64,000 nt of DNA from Coriobacteriia bacterium (GTDB taxonomy: Bacteria; Actinomycetota; Coriobacteriia; Anaerosomatales; SLCP01), in contig JAUVXE010000006.1 in NCBI GenBank assembly GCA_030603745.1, positions 47,580 to 111,579 of the forward strand, in the 5' to 3' direction. The notes beneath the pieces are model-generated. The model did no database searches. It was not told where the DNA came from and was given only the letters and a program-made list of their open reading frames with translations. The translations under genes were made by a program, and so were the position numbers. Below are positions 1-9,661 of this stretch, piece after piece. Position 1 is the stretch's first letter. The number at the start of each line of letters is the position of its first letter.

Positions 1-578
1 ATGACGAGCACCGCCATCCCCTCGGTCTCCACCGTGCGTCCGTCGAGATCCAGGGTGAAGTGCGCGACGGTCGGGGTGAGGTTCTGCAAGGCGCCCACCA
101 GGTAGGCGGCTGCGCCGAGGGACTTCTTGTAGCGGTCCGCCGCCTCCATGATGGCCGCGTCGTAGCCGGCGCCGGCCGCGACGATGAACCCGCTCGGGGC
201 GCCGTCGGCTCCGAACGTGAGCTCCCCGAGGTCGATGTCACGGGTCGCGCCGCGCACGGTCGCGCGTGCGAGCGCGAGCGGATCGGTCGGGATATCGAGG
301 TTGAGGGCGAGGAGGTTGGCGGTACCTGCGGGGTAGGCGAGGATCGGGATCCCCGTGTTGGCGAGCGTGCGGCAGACCGCGGACACGGTACCGTCGCCGC
401 CGGCCGCGACCACGCAGTCGTGGTCCGCGGCGTCCGCGAGCAGCCGCTCGAGCTCTCCTCCGAGGCCGAGGAACCTGATCGTGACCTCGGCCCCGGCCTC
501 GCCGAGGGCGCGGACGTAGTCGTAGAGGCCGGAGTCACCCTGGCCCGACCTCAGGTTCACGATCATCAGGACGCGCAT
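1..578 (-). CDS. Diacylglycerol/lipid kinase family protein (3' end cut by window edge)
   Basis: The minus strand is open from an ATG at 578 to the left edge, giving 192 residues with the end missing. The N-terminus reads as the catalytic domain of the DAGK/YegS family: a short beta strand, then GGDGT at residues 60-64 (nucleotide-binding loop), then a PAGTAN segment near residue 83 matching the family's PxGTxN. These kinases phosphorylate diacylglycerol or related lipids with ATP at the membrane. A GAGGAG Shine-Dalgarno sits just upstream of the ATG. It is transcribed away from the RNase D gene. A second family member lies at 34,480-35,427, so the substrate cannot be assigned. Confidence 0.85.
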   Translation of the reverse strand, partial: MRVLMIVNLRSGQGDSGLYDYVRALGEAGAEVTIRFLGLGGELERLLADAADHDCVVAAGGDGTVSAVCRTLANTGIPILAYPAGTANLLALNLDIPTDPLALARATVRGATRDIDLGELTFGADGAPSGFIVAAGAGYDAAIMEAADRYKKSLGAAAYLVGALQNLTPTVAHFTLDLDGRTVETEGMAVLV

Positions 579-695
579 CTGCTCACTCCTCAGCGGGCGA
601 TCTCTGCGGTGCGGTCGTGCACCGTCACGTACACTCGTACCCGATACGGTATTGTGTGAACGGGTCGGTTACCAGGGTGTGTCGAAGGGAGCGCG

Positions 696-1856
696 GTGTA
701 CGTCAGCGACAGGGCGGGCTTGCGTTCGTTGGTAGAGCAGCTGCGCGGGGCGGAGTTCCTCGCGCTCGACACGGAGTTCATGCGGGAGCGGACGTACTAC
801 GCGCGGCTCTGCCTGATCCAGGTCGGCACCGACGACGTCCAGGCGATCATCGACCCGCTCGTCATCGACGATCTCGGTCCGCTGCTCGACCTGCTCGCCG
901 ACACGCGGACAACCAAGGTGCTGCACGCCGGCTCGCAGGACCTCGAGATCTTCTACCAGCTCTCGGGCCGGGTCCCGGCGCCGGTGTTCGACACCCAGGT
1001 CGCCGCCACGCTCGCGGGATACCCTACCCAGGTGGGCTACGGGCAGTTGGTGAACGAGGTCTGCGGCGTCAAGCTCGACAAGTCCGACACGTTCACCGAC
1101 TGGGCGCGACGGCCGCTCTCCGGGACCCAGATCGAGTACGCGCTCAACGACGTCCGCTACCTCCCCACGATCTACCGTGAGCTGCGCGGACGGCTCGAGG
1201 CGGAAGGCCGGCTGGCGTGGCTTGAGCCCGACTTCGACCGGATGGTCGATCCGGCGACCTACGAGGTCGTTCCCGAGGAGCAGTTCCGGCGGGTCAAGCG
1301 GATGGCGTCGCTCAAGCCGAGGCAGCTCGGCGTGCTGATGGTGCTCACCGCGTGGCGAGAGCGCGAGGCGCAGCGACGCGACGTGCCCCGTCGCTGGATC
1401 CTCGGAGACGAGAGCCTGCTCGAGATCGCGCGGCGCGCGCCGAAGGACCGCGCCGAGCTGCTTGCCATCCGCGGGGTGGGGGACAAGCTGCCCAAAGCCG
1501 CGTACACGGGCGTTCTCGAGGCGGTCGCGCGCGGTCTCGCCCTGCCCGAGGACGAACTGCCGCGGCTCGAGCGTCGCCGCCGCCGCCCGGTCGACGTCGA
1601 CGGGGCCGTCGACCTCATGGCCGCCCTCGTCCGGCTGCGGGCCAAGGAGCACGGGGTCGCGACCCCGCTCCTGGCTTCCCGTGACGATCTCGAGATGCTC
1701 GCTGGCGGGGAGCGGGACGGCTCGTCGCTCCTGGAGGGGTGGCGCCGGACGATCGTGGGTGATGAGCTCCTGCGGCTGCTCGACGGATCACTCGCGCTCC
1801 GTCTCGGCGACGGCAGGATCGTGGTCGAGGAGTTCGAGGAGCCTGGCGGGGAATAG
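696..1856 (+). CDS. rnd: Ribonuclease D
   Basis: This 386-residue protein has the DEDD 3'-5' exonuclease layout. The DTE motif (D25, E27) opens Exo I, a conserved Asp near residue 82 lies in Exo II, and a YxxxD motif lies near residue 150 (Exo III). An HRDC domain follows from about residue 205 to 280, with a second weaker helical repeat to the end. RNase D trims the 3' ends of tRNA and other structured RNAs. The GTG start is preceded by AAGGGA at good spacing. Its length is the usual size for bacterial RNase D. It appears monocistronic. Confidence 0.93.
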   Translation: MYVSDRAGLRSLVEQLRGAEFLALDTEFMRERTYYARLCLIQVGTDDVQAIIDPLVIDDLGPLLDLLADTRTTKVLHAGSQDLEIFYQLSGRVPAPVFDTQVAATLAGYPTQVGYGQLVNEVCGVKLDKSDTFTDWARRPLSGTQIEYALNDVRYLPTIYRELRGRLEAEGRLAWLEPDFDRMVDPATYEVVPEEQFRRVKRMASLKPRQLGVLMVLTAWREREAQRRDVPRRWILGDESLLEIARRAPKDRAELLAIRGVGDKLPKAAYTGVLEAVARGLALPEDELPRLERRRRRPVDVDGAVDLMAALVRLRAKEHGVATPLLASRDDLEMLAGGERDGSSLLEGWRRTIVGDELLRLLDGSLALRLGDGRIVVEEFEEPGGE

Positions 1857-1978
1857 GAATCGTATGGTGGTCCCTCGCGCATGCGAAGCATGGCAGGGGG
1901 TTTGCATCTATCGCGGTTCCCGCGCCCGTCGCGCACGGCGGGCGCGACCAGGCAGTATCGATCGACACGGAGGCGCAT

Positions 1979-2647
1979 ATGTTCGGGTCCTACCTTCCGA
2001 TCCTCATTCTCGCGGTCGCTCTCGGCGCGATCACGCAGTGGTTCGTGAACTCCTCGTTCCGCCGCTTCTCGGCCGTGCCGCTCGCCACGGGCCGTAGCGG
2101 GGCCGAGGTCGCTCGCTCGATGCTCGACGCCGAGGGGCTCCACCATGTCGGCATCGAGATGGTCTCCGGACACCTCACCGACCACTACGACCCGCGAGCG
2201 GACGTGCTGCGGCTCTCGAAGGATGTCTTCCAGGGACGTACCGTCGCCGCGGCGGGCGTCGCCGCGCACGAGGCCGGTCATGCCGTCCAGCACGCCCGGG
2301 GTTTCCTCGCGGCCCGCGCGCGGCAGGTGCTCGTGCCGACCGCCAACATCGGCTCCTCGCTCGCCTTCCCGCTCATCCTCGGTGGCATCTTCATCGGGCT
2401 TGCGGACCTGATCATGCTCGGCGTGATCTTCTTCGCGGGCGCGGTGCTCTTCCAGATCGTCACGTTGCCGGTCGAGTTCGACGCCTCCAGGCGCGCGCTG
2501 GCCTCCCTGAACACGGGCAACGTGCTCCCCGACGACCAGGTGAGGGGCGCCCGTACGGTGCTGACCGCTGCGGCGCTGACGTACGTCGCCGCCACGCTCG
2601 TCGCCGTGCTGCAGCTGCTCTACTACCTCGGCCTGGCACGACGGTAG
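1979..2647 (+). CDS. YugP-type zinc metallopeptidase, membrane bound
   Basis: The 222-residue protein starts with a hydrophobic helix (residues 4-22). It carries HEAGH at residues 97-101, the zinc-binding signature of the YugP neutral metallopeptidase family, and two further hydrophobic segments (about 110-150) plus a C-terminal one. The family is membrane embedded and distantly related to M48 proteases; its physiological substrates are largely unknown. A GGAGG Shine-Dalgarno lies seven bases before the ATG. It is separated by 122 bases from rnd and 80 bases from xseA, so co-transcription is possible but not shown. Confidence 0.85.
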   Translation: MFGSYLPILILAVALGAITQWFVNSSFRRFSAVPLATGRSGAEVARSMLDAEGLHHVGIEMVSGHLTDHYDPRADVLRLSKDVFQGRTVAAAGVAAHEAGHAVQHARGFLAARARQVLVPTANIGSSLAFPLILGGIFIGLADLIMLGVIFFAGAVLFQIVTLPVEFDASRRALASLNTGNVLPDDQVRGARTVLTAAALTYVAATLVAVLQLLYYLGLARR

Positions 2648-2727
2648 CCGGTCGCCTCGGCGAGGCGCGACGCGAAACGCGGTCGCGGTACGAGTCCTGA
2701 TCCAGATCGATCTCGAGGGGGGAACCG

Positions 2728-4014
2728 GTGGGTCCACAACGCGCGGTGAGCGTCACCGAGGCGATGGGGTCGGCCAAGCGCGCCCTCGAACAGGTGCGCC
2801 TGCGGGTGGTCGGCGAGGTCTCGGAGTTCGCTGACAAGCCCGGCTACCGGGCGGCGTACTTCACCGTCGCCGATGGCGGCGCCGCCATGCCGTGCCTGAT
2901 GTGGCGGGACCAGTACCAGGCGAGCGGCGTCCGGCTCAGATGCGGGATGCTCGTCGAGATGACCGGCCACTTCTCGGCCTACGCCCCCAAGGGCCGCCTC
3001 CAGTTCGTCGTACGGGACCTGCAGCTCGCCGGCGAGGGGCAGCTGCGCATGCAGGTGGCCGAGCTCGCCCGGCGGCTCGAGGCGGAGGGGCTCATGCGCG
3101 AGGAGCGCAAGCGCTCTCTGCCGGCCTACCCCCGGCGCATCGGCCTCGTCACCTCGCCGAGGGGCAAGGCCGTCCATGACGTCGTCCGCACGCTCAAGCG
3201 GCGCTACCCGCTCGCCGAGATCGTCTTCGCCGGGGTGCCGGTCGAGGGATCCGACGCCGCCTCGGCGATCGCCGCGGGTCTTCGCACCGTCGCCGAAGCG
3301 GGTCCGGATCTCGTCCTGCTCGTGCGTGGCGGCGGCTCCTACGAGGACCTCATGCCCTTCAACGCCGAGGAGGTCGCGCGGGCCGTTGTCGCGTGTCCCG
3401 TGCCTGTCGTGACCGGTATCGGGCACGAGCCCGACACCTCCATCGCGGACATGGTCGCCGACCTTCGTGCGTCGACCCCCACCGCGGCCGCCGAGTCCGC
3501 CGCACCGGCGATCGAGGAGGTGCGCGCCGCGCTCGCCACCACCTCGCGCCGGCTCGGCCGCGCGCTCGCGCACCGGGTGCAACACGCTGAGCACCAGGTC
3601 GCCGTCCTCGCGCGACGACCTGTCTTCACGGACTGCTCGGTCGTGGTGGGTCAGGCGGCACAGGCGCTCGACCAGGCGGCGCTCGCCCTGCACCGGGCGC
3701 TCCCGGCGCGTCTTGAGCGCGAGGCGGAGCGGGTGCGCTACGCGCGGGAGGGGCTCGTCCGGGTCGGGCCGCGCATCGGCGAACGGGACGCCGAGCGGGT
3801 GGCCGTGGGCGCCGCGGAGCTCGATGCGCTCTCGCCGCTGAAGGTCCTCGGCAGAGGGTACGCCGTGTGCTACACGGCCGACGGCGCGAACGTGGTGCGC
3901 TCGGCGGCCGAGGTCGGGGTGGGGGACCGGGTCGGAGTACGGGTCGGGTCGGGTCGGCTCGGCTGTATCGTTGAGGAAGTGGAGAGGAGTGACGATGGAC
4001 GAAGCGGTCTGTAA
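2728..4014 (+). CDS. xseA: Exodeoxyribonuclease VII large subunit
   Basis: The 428-residue protein has an N-terminal OB-fold DNA-binding domain (about 10-105) and the exonuclease VII large-subunit domain after it. The family signature GIGHEPDTSIAD followed by RASTPTAAAE is present around residues 231-256. With XseB it degrades single-stranded DNA in both directions to oligonucleotides in mismatch repair and damage processing. The GTG start follows a GAGGGGGGAA Shine-Dalgarno. Its 3' end overlaps xseB by 20 bases, as expected for a coupled pair. Confidence 0.95.
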   Translation: MGPQRAVSVTEAMGSAKRALEQVRLRVVGEVSEFADKPGYRAAYFTVADGGAAMPCLMWRDQYQASGVRLRCGMLVEMTGHFSAYAPKGRLQFVVRDLQLAGEGQLRMQVAELARRLEAEGLMREERKRSLPAYPRRIGLVTSPRGKAVHDVVRTLKRRYPLAEIVFAGVPVEGSDAASAIAAGLRTVAEAGPDLVLLVRGGGSYEDLMPFNAEEVARAVVACPVPVVTGIGHEPDTSIADMVADLRASTPTAAAESAAPAIEEVRAALATTSRRLGRALAHRVQHAEHQVAVLARRPVFTDCSVVVGQAAQALDQAALALHRALPARLEREAERVRYAREGLVRVGPRIGERDAERVAVGAAELDALSPLKVLGRGYAVCYTADGANVVRSAAEVGVGDRVGVRVGSGRLGCIVEEVERSDDGRSGL

Positions 4015-4228
4015 GGCGCCCGACGAGATGGCGTTCGGAGAAGCGCTCGCCGAGCTCGAGGCTATCGTGCGGGGTCTCGAGAGCGGGCAGCTCGAGCTCG
4101 AGGAGAGCATGACCCGCTATCAGCGGGGCGTGGCACTGTTGCAGGCGCTCCAGGGCAAGCTCTCCGATGCGCAGCAGAAGGTGACGGCGCTCCTCGGCGA
4201 GATCGAGGCCGACGCCGAGGGCGAGTAA
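3995..4228 (+). CDS. xseB: Exodeoxyribonuclease VII small subunit
   Basis: This is a 77-residue acidic, helical protein matching XseB: a FGEALAELEAIV segment, then LExGxLxLEES, then a helix rich in Gln and Leu. XseB forms the multimeric small-subunit part of exonuclease VII. The ATG at 3995 is preferred over an upstream in-frame TTG because GAGAGGAG lies at the right distance and the product then has the usual family length. The gene overlaps the end of xseA, which supports translational coupling. Confidence 0.93.
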   Translation: MDEAVCKAPDEMAFGEALAELEAIVRGLESGQLELEESMTRYQRGVALLQALQGKLSDAQQKVTALLGEIEADAEGE

Positions 4229-4281
4229 GAGGGGCGAGGTGCGACCCTCAGCACGTCGCAGCCCTGCACGTGCGGGTGCGC

Positions 4282-4287
4282 TACACT
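4282..4287 (+). promoter_or_regulatory. Possible -10 element upstream of the HIT gene
   Basis: TACACT lies 32 bases before the proposed GTG start of the HIT gene, in a gap where xseB has ended. No convincing -35 is present, so this rests on the -10 alone. The same hexamer with similar flanks recurs before mreB. Confidence 0.3.
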
Positions 4288-4319
4288 TGGACTCACCGGT
4301 CGAGAGGGAGGGGGCACGC

Positions 4320-4670
4320 GTGTCCAGCTGTGTGTTCTGCATGATCGCCAGGGACGAGATCCCGGCGAAGAGGGTCCTCGAGAACGACGCGGTCATCGCG
4401 TTCGACGACATCGCGCCGCAGGCGCCGGTCCACGTGCTGATCATCCCGCGTGAGCACCACGCGGACCTCGGCGACCACGTGCCCGCCGAGACGCTGCGGG
4501 CGCTGTTCGAGGCGGTTCCGGAGGTCGCCGCCATCAAGGGCGTCGAGGAGTCCGGATACCGGGTGATCGTCAACAACGGGCGCGACGCGAACCAGACGGT
4601 CGCGCATCTGCACGTGCATGTCATCGGTGGCAAGGCCATGTCGCACGGCATGGTCGCGTTCGAGGAGTGA
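4320..4670 (+). CDS. HIT family protein (histidine triad nucleotide hydrolase)
   Basis: The 116-residue protein has the histidine triad at residues 96-101 (HLHVHV) and an N-terminal CVFCMIARDEIPA block typical of HINT/HIT proteins, where the Cys pair can bind zinc. HIT proteins hydrolyse nucleoside phosphoramidates or other AMP conjugates through the central His. The frame is open further upstream, but the GTG at 4320 begins the conserved domain and is preceded by a GAGAGGGAGGGGG purine tract. Its stop overlaps the next gene's ATG by one base (TGATG). Confidence 0.92.
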   Translation: MSSCVFCMIARDEIPAKRVLENDAVIAFDDIAPQAPVHVLIIPREHHADLGDHVPAETLRALFEAVPEVAAIKGVEESGYRVIVNNGRDANQTVAHLHVHVIGGKAMSHGMVAFEE

Positions 4671-5530
4671 TGATGACCGAGTCCCGTGGTACCGCCAGCG
4701 TGGCCGTCGTGACCGACTCGACCTCCGACCTGCCCGCCGCCGAGCGGGAGAGACTCGGGATCCGCGTGGTGCCGCTCAACGTGACGATCGCCGGCGAGAC
4801 GCTGCTCGACGGGGTACTCACGCAGGCCGAGTTCTTCGAGCGCATGGCCGCCGCCCCGCAGCTGCCTACCACCTCGCAGCCCTCGGTGGGGGCGTTCGTC
4901 GAGGCCTACGCCGAGGCGCTCGAGCACGCCGAGGAGGTCGTCTCGATCCACATCTCCTCGGACCTCTCCGGCACGTTCGAGTCGGCCAGCGCCGCCGCCG
5001 AGCGGTTCCCAGGCCGTGTGCACGTGTTCGACTCGCGCAACCTCTCGATGGGCCTCGGGTTCCAGGTGCTCGCTGCAGCCCGTGCCGCCGTCGCCGGTGC
5101 GTCCGCCGCCGACGTGCTCGAGCATGCCCGCCGTGCACGCGACCGGGTGCAGATGATCGTCGGGCTCGACAAGCTCGACAACCTCGTCAAGGGCGGACGT
5201 GTCGGGCGCGTGGCCGGTCTCGTCGGCGGCATGCTGAGCCTGAAGGTGACGCTCACCGTGAAGGACGGCGCGTTCGAGCCGATCGCCCGCACGCGCGGCG
5301 CCAAGGCGGCCCTCGACCACACCGTCGAGTGGTGTGCCGAGCGCATGGGGAGCGCGCGCAGGGGAGCGTTCTGCGTGATGCATGCGATGGCGGCCGATCG
5401 CGTCGAGTGGCTCCGGGAGGCCCTCACGTCCCGGTTCGACGTGAGCGAGCTCTACGTGGTCGAGACCGGGTCGGTCATCGCCGCGCACACCGGGACCGGG
5501 TGGGGAGTCGCGTTCCTGCCCGAGGAGTGA
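4670..5530 (+). CDS. DegV family fatty-acid-binding protein
   Basis: The protein of about 286 residues matches DegV across its length: VVTDSTSDLP near the N-terminus, TSQPSVGAF around residue 65, SSDLSGTFESA near 105 and a C-terminal GTGWGVAF loop. DegV proteins bind fatty acids; in Firmicutes FakB members they deliver them to the kinase FakA. No fakA-like gene is in the window, so a FakB role is not proven. Three consecutive start candidates exist (GTG 4667, ATG 4670, ATG 4673); ATG 4670 overlaps the HIT stop. Confidence 0.9.
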   Translation: MMTESRGTASVAVVTDSTSDLPAAERERLGIRVVPLNVTIAGETLLDGVLTQAEFFERMAAAPQLPTTSQPSVGAFVEAYAEALEHAEEVVSIHISSDLSGTFESASAAAERFPGRVHVFDSRNLSMGLGFQVLAAARAAVAGASAADVLEHARRARDRVQMIVGLDKLDNLVKGGRVGRVAGLVGGMLSLKVTLTVKDGAFEPIARTRGAKAALDHTVEWCAERMGSARRGAFCVMHAMAADRVEWLREALTSRFDVSELYVVETGSVIAAHTGTGWGVAFLPEE

Positions 5531-5532
5531 GC

Positions 5533-7131
5533 GTGCCCTCGCGCGTGCGCGTCACGTTCCTGCCCGCGGGGCTGACCGCGGAGGTCGCGCCCGGCACCAC
5601 GGTGCTGGCCGCTGCCGCCGAGGCGGGGTTGCTCATCCCGGCCCCCTGTGGGGGGCGCGGCGCCTGTGGCCGGTGCGCGGTGCGCGTCGAGTCGGGCGCG
5701 CTGGCGCCGCCGGATGAGCGCGAGACCGCCGCGCTCGAGCGCGCGGGATCGCCCGACGCTTCCCTCCGGCTTGCCTGCATGGCCGTGGTCACGGGGGCGG
5801 TGAGCGTCCGCACGCGCGGGGCGACGACCTCGCCGGCAGTCCGTCCTGGCGGCGGCACCGGGGTCGAGACCGCCGGCGCGCGCATGGTCGCCGCGGTCGA
5901 CCTCGGCACGACGGGTGTCTCCGCGGCGGTGCTCGACGCCTCATCGGGTGCGCGCCTCGGCGTGGCGAGCGTGCCGAACGCGCAGGCCGTCAGGGGCGCC
6001 GACGTACTCTCGCGCATCGCGTACGCGCTGGCCGGCGGCGCCGATGAGCTGCGGGAGGCCGCCGAACGGTCGGTGCTCGCGGCCCTCGCGGCCGCCGGCG
6101 GGGGCGCGGTCACGGACGGGGCGCCCACCTTCGAGCGGGTGGTCGTCGCGGGCAACACCGGCATGGTGTCGCTCCTGGCCGGCGCCGACACCGCCGGGCT
6201 GGCGTCGCATCCCTTCACCCACGGCCTGCCCCGCACCGGTCCGCTCACCCGCACTCCGCTCGCCGAGGCGCTCCCCGGCGCCGAGATCCTCCTGGTCCCG
6301 CCCGTCGCCGCGTTCGTGGGTGGCGACCTCACTGCCGGACTGATCGCCGAGGGTCTCGCCGAGGCTGCCGACGGGGTCGCCTACCTCGACATCGGCACCA
6401 ACGCCGAGGTCGCCGTCTTCGAGGCGGGCGAGGCGTGGGTGACCTCCGCGCCTGCGGGGCCGGCCTTCGAGGGGTGGGGCATCTCGTGCGGCGGGAGCGC
6501 GGGGCCAGGCGGGATCGTCGCGGTCGAGTGGGGCAGGCCCGGGTGGCGGCCGGTCGTCGCGGGAGGCGGGTCAGCCGCCCACCTCACGGGCTCGGGTCTC
6601 CTCTCGGGCGTGGCGGCCCTCCGTGGCTCCGGACACCTCGCGCCCGACGGGCTCCTCGGCGAGGGGGGTCCGTTCGCCGCGCGCCTGTTCACGCTCCCCG
6701 ACGGCGTTCGGGCGTTCGCGCTCGGGGGGGACCCGGCGGAGCGCTCGGTCTACCTGTCCCAGCTCGACATCCGCGCGTTCCAGTACGCCAAGGCGGCGGT
6801 GCGCGTCGCACTCGAGGGCTGCGTGGAGGCGGCGGGCCGCCGGGCCCCGATCGAGGCGTACGTCCTCGCGGGCGCGTTCGGGGGCGCGTTGGCCGAGGAG
6901 GACCTGATCGCGACCGGGGTCGTCCCGCGGGAGGCCGCCGGGCGGGTCCGGCACGCGGGAGGGGCCGCGCTCGAGGGCGCGGCGGCGATCGCTCTCGACC
7001 CGGGGCTCCTCGGCGTGGCGGAGCGGTTCTCCGCGATGGTCCGCCACGTCGACCTCGCGGCGGGCGCCTCGTTCAGCGAGCGGTTCGTCGCCGCGACGCG
7101 TCTCGAGCCATACACGCTCGAACGGGTCTGA
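5533..7131 (+). CDS. Iron-sulfur/ASKHA corrinoid-activation protein (RACo-like, DUF4445)
   Basis: The 532-residue protein begins with a 2Fe-2S ferredoxin domain whose ligands are visible as C39, C45, C48 and C82 (Cx5Cx2C...C). A linker and an ASKHA ATPase-like region follow, with DLGTTG near residue 122 and LDIGTNAE near 286. This is the architecture of RACo, which uses ATP to reactivate oxidised Co(II) corrinoid methyl carriers. No corrinoid protein or methyltransferase is in the window, so the partner is unknown. GTG 5533 has GAGGAG five bases upstream; GTG 5527, overlapping the degV stop, is the alternative. Confidence 0.88.
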   Translation: MPSRVRVTFLPAGLTAEVAPGTTVLAAAAEAGLLIPAPCGGRGACGRCAVRVESGALAPPDERETAALERAGSPDASLRLACMAVVTGAVSVRTRGATTSPAVRPGGGTGVETAGARMVAAVDLGTTGVSAAVLDASSGARLGVASVPNAQAVRGADVLSRIAYALAGGADELREAAERSVLAALAAAGGGAVTDGAPTFERVVVAGNTGMVSLLAGADTAGLASHPFTHGLPRTGPLTRTPLAEALPGAEILLVPPVAAFVGGDLTAGLIAEGLAEAADGVAYLDIGTNAEVAVFEAGEAWVTSAPAGPAFEGWGISCGGSAGPGGIVAVEWGRPGWRPVVAGGGSAAHLTGSGLLSGVAALRGSGHLAPDGLLGEGGPFAARLFTLPDGVRAFALGGDPAERSVYLSQLDIRAFQYAKAAVRVALEGCVEAAGRRAPIEAYVLAGAFGGALAEEDLIATGVVPREAAGRVRHAGGAALEGAAAIALDPGLLGVAERFSAMVRHVDLAAGASFSERFVAATRLEPYTLERV

Positions 7132-7139
7132 GATACGCG

Positions 7140-7167
7140 AAGGCCCCGGCCTTCGGGCCGGGGCCTT
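7140..7167 (+). terminator. Hairpin terminator after the RACo-like gene
   Basis: A perfect 12-bp stem (AAGGCCCCGGCC with its complement) closes a TTCG tetraloop nine bases after the stop codon at 7131. It lacks a long T tract, which is common for high-GC actinobacterial terminators. Confidence 0.75.
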
Positions 7168-7636
7168 GCCATTCCTTCCCCTGCTCTTACCCCTGAGCTT
7201 CTGGCGGTCGTGCGCGGGCTGCCTGGAGCCTGCTCACACGTCGCGATGCCGGTCGTCGACGTCCGCCCCGTTGCCAACCGGATCCCCCGGAAGGCGTTTC
7301 GCTGGGAAGGGAAACTGTCCTGCAGTGAAACTTACCCGAAACACGGCGGGGTTGCAACATTTGTTACAAGGGATTCTCATCGTGCTCCGGCGTTCCGCTG
7401 GACGGGGGCGGCGCACGCGGCACGCCGGGGGCGGGCGCTGCCGTCCACCGAGCGCATGCGACCGCCCACCAGATTACAGGGGAGCGTTCGGCGCCGTCAC
7501 TCAGTAGGATGTCGGGTACCATCCGTGACCACCCGCGAGGCGCCCCTTCACCGCGCCGACCGGGCCACCGTCCTTAGGGGAGCCGTGGACGGGGTCACGC
7601 CCCAGACCTGAGACCGTTGGACGAAGGAGGCCGTTC
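7168..7636. other. Long non-coding leader/intergenic region before acs
   Basis: No reading frame here shows protein-like composition or a recognisable family; the open frames are Arg/Pro-rich as expected by chance at this GC. The stretch holds a near-perfect 18-bp palindrome at 7352-7369 and a possible TAGGAT -10 at 7505-7510. The acs ribosome binding site (AAGGAGG, about 7623-7629) closes it. A long regulated 5' region is the simplest reading. Confidence 0.5.
7352..7369. promoter_or_regulatory. Palindromic operator candidate upstream of acs
   Basis: TTGCAACA-TT-TGTTACAA is an 8-2-8 inverted repeat with one mismatch, in an AT-rich island within GC-rich DNA. Its first six bases could serve as a -35 (TTGCAA). 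The symmetry suits a dimeric regulator. It does not match the TGTGA-N6-TCACA sites found elsewhere in the window, so a different regulator is likely. Confidence 0.45.
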
Positions 7637-9628
7637 ATGACTGACGAGTCCACATCGATCGAATCGTTGATGAAAGAGCTCCGGGTCGTCGATCCGCCCG
7701 AGTGGGTGCGCGAGAGGGCGCACATCAAGTCGATGGACGAGTACGAGGAGATGTACCGTCGCTCCGTGGAGGACCCCGAGGGCTTCTGGGCCGAGCAGGC
7801 CGAGGAGTTCCTCTACTGGCACAAGAAGTGGGACACGGTCCTCGACTACGAGTTCGAGACGCCCCGCGTCGAGTGGTTCAAGGGCGGCAAGACCAACGTC
7901 GCCTACAACTGCATCGACCGCCACCTCACCACCTGGCGGCGCAACAAGGCCGCGCTCATCTGGGAGAGCGACGAGGGCCGTACCAAGATGTACACCTACC
8001 AGTCGCTCTACTACAAGGTGTGCCGCTTCGCCAACGTGCTCAAGAAGCACGGGATCAAGAAGGGCGACCGGGTCGCCATCTACCTGCCGATGGTGCCGGA
8101 GCTGCCGATCGTCATGCTGGCCTGTGCCCGCATCGGCGCCATCCACTCGGTCGTCTTCGGCGGGTTCTCCGCCCAGGCGCTGCGCGACCGCATCCAGGAC
8201 TGCGGCGCCAAGATGCTCGTCACCGCCGACGAGGGTATCCGCGGCGGGCGCATCGTCCCGCTCAAGGCCGAGGCCGACACGGCGCTCCTCGAGTGCCCCT
8301 CGATCGAGTCGGTCATCGTGGTCTCGCGCGCTCAGACCCGGGTCGACATGGAGCCGGGCCGCGACTTCTGGTATCACGAGGAGGTGCGCGCGAGCGACGT
8401 CAGCCAGCACTGCGACATCGAGTGGGTCGACGCCGAGGACCCGCTCTTCATCCTCTACACCTCGGGTTCGACCGGCAAGCCCAAGGGCGTGCTGCACACG
8501 ACCGCCGGCTACCTGCTCTACGCGGCGATGACCTTCAAGTACACCTTCGACTACCGCGACGAGGACGTCTTCTGGTGCACCGCCGACATCGGGTGGGTCA
8601 CCGGTCACTCCTACATCGTCTACGGCCCGCTCGCGACCGGAGCGACCTCGGTCATGTTCGAGGGCGTGCCCACCTACCCGGACGCCGGCCGCTTCTGGCA
8701 GGTGTGCGAGAAGCACGGCGTGAACCAGTTCTACACCGCTCCCACCGCGATCCGCGCCCTTATGAAGTCGGGCGAGGAGTGGCCGGCGAAGTACGACCTG
8801 TCGAGCCTGCGGGTCCTCGGCACGGTGGGCGAGCCGATCAACCCCGAGGCGTGGATGTGGTACTACAAGAACATCGGCCGCGAGCGGGTGCCGATCGTCG
8901 ACACCTACTGGCAGACGGAGACCGGCGGGCACATCATCACCAACCTGCCCGGCGCGACCCCGCAAAAGCCCGGCTCGGCGACGCGTCCGTTCTTCGGCGT
9001 CCGTCCCGTCGTGCTCAACGAGGACGGCACGCCCACGCCCGAAGGTTCCGGCGGCCGCCTGTGCATCGAGTTCCCCTGGCCCGGCATGCTGCGCGGCACC
9101 TGGGGCGACCCGGACAACGCGCGGGTCAAGGAGGTCTACTTCACGACCTTCCCCGGCAAGTACTTCACCGGGGACGGCGCGCGCAAGGACGAGGACGGCT
9201 ACTTCTGGCTCCTCGGCCGGGTCGACGACGTCATCAACGTCTCGGGCCACCGGATGGGCACCGCAGAGGTCGAGAGCGCGCTCGTCAGCCACCAGTCCGT
9301 CGCCGAGGCGGCGGTCGTCGGGTTCCCGCACGACATCAAGGGTGAGGGCATCTACGCGTACGTGATCCTCAAGACAGGCCAGGAGGCCACCGACGACCTC
9401 AACATGATGCTCTCCGGTCATGTGCGCGAGGAGATCGGGCCGATCGCCAAGCCGGACCACATCCACTTCGTGCCTGAACTGCCCAAGACCCGCTCCGGCA
9501 AGATCATGCGCCGCATCCTGCGCAAGATCGCCGCCGGCGAGACGGACATGGAGGCCTTCGGCGACATCTCGACGCTGGCCGATCCGTCGATCGTGAAGAC
9601 CATCCTCGAGACCCGTCCGGGCCGCTAG
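7637..9628 (+). CDS. acs: Acetyl-CoA synthetase (acetate-CoA ligase)
   Basis: The 663-residue protein matches AMP-forming acetyl-CoA synthetase in length and motifs. It has the P-loop-like [11 protein letters not shown] at about 273-283, the acetate-pocket motif YWQTETGG near 426, and the C-terminal PKTRSGK ending in K622, the lysine normally controlled by acetylation. It converts acetate, ATP and CoA to acetyl-CoA, AMP and PPi in the cytoplasm. AAGGAGG lies seven bases before the ATG. It stands alone between a long regulated leader and a terminator hairpin. Confidence 0.97.
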   Translation: MTDESTSIESLMKELRVVDPPEWVRERAHIKSMDEYEEMYRRSVEDPEGFWAEQAEEFLYWHKKWDTVLDYEFETPRVEWFKGGKTNVAYNCIDRHLTTWRRNKAALIWESDEGRTKMYTYQSLYYKVCRFANVLKKHGIKKGDRVAIYLPMVPELPIVMLACARIGAIHSVVFGGFSAQALRDRIQDCGAKMLVTADEGIRGGRIVPLKAEADTALLECPSIESVIVVSRAQTRVDMEPGRDFWYHEEVRASDVSQHCDIEWVDAEDPLFILYTSGSTGKPKGVLHTTAGYLLYAAMTFKYTFDYRDEDVFWCTADIGWVTGHSYIVYGPLATGATSVMFEGVPTYPDAGRFWQVCEKHGVNQFYTAPTAIRALMKSGEEWPAKYDLSSLRVLGTVGEPINPEAWMWYYKNIGRERVPIVDTYWQTETGGHIITNLPGATPQKPGSATRPFFGVRPVVLNEDGTPTPEGSGGRLCIEFPWPGMLRGTWGDPDNARVKEVYFTTFPGKYFTGDGARKDEDGYFWLLGRVDDVINVSGHRMGTAEVESALVSHQSVAEAAVVGFPHDIKGEGIYAYVILKTGQEATDDLNMMLSGHVREEIGPIAKPDHIHFVPELPKTRSGKIMRRILRKIAAGETDMEAFGDISTLADPSIVKTILETRPGR

Positions 9629-9661
9629 CGCCCCAGCCGTATCGACCAGGAACGCACCAGG

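Noticed and set aside
7210..7611. 133-residue frame in the acs leader
   Set aside because: Arg/Pro-rich composition, no family resemblance, and it covers the palindrome and promoter candidates; typical chance frame at 70% GC.
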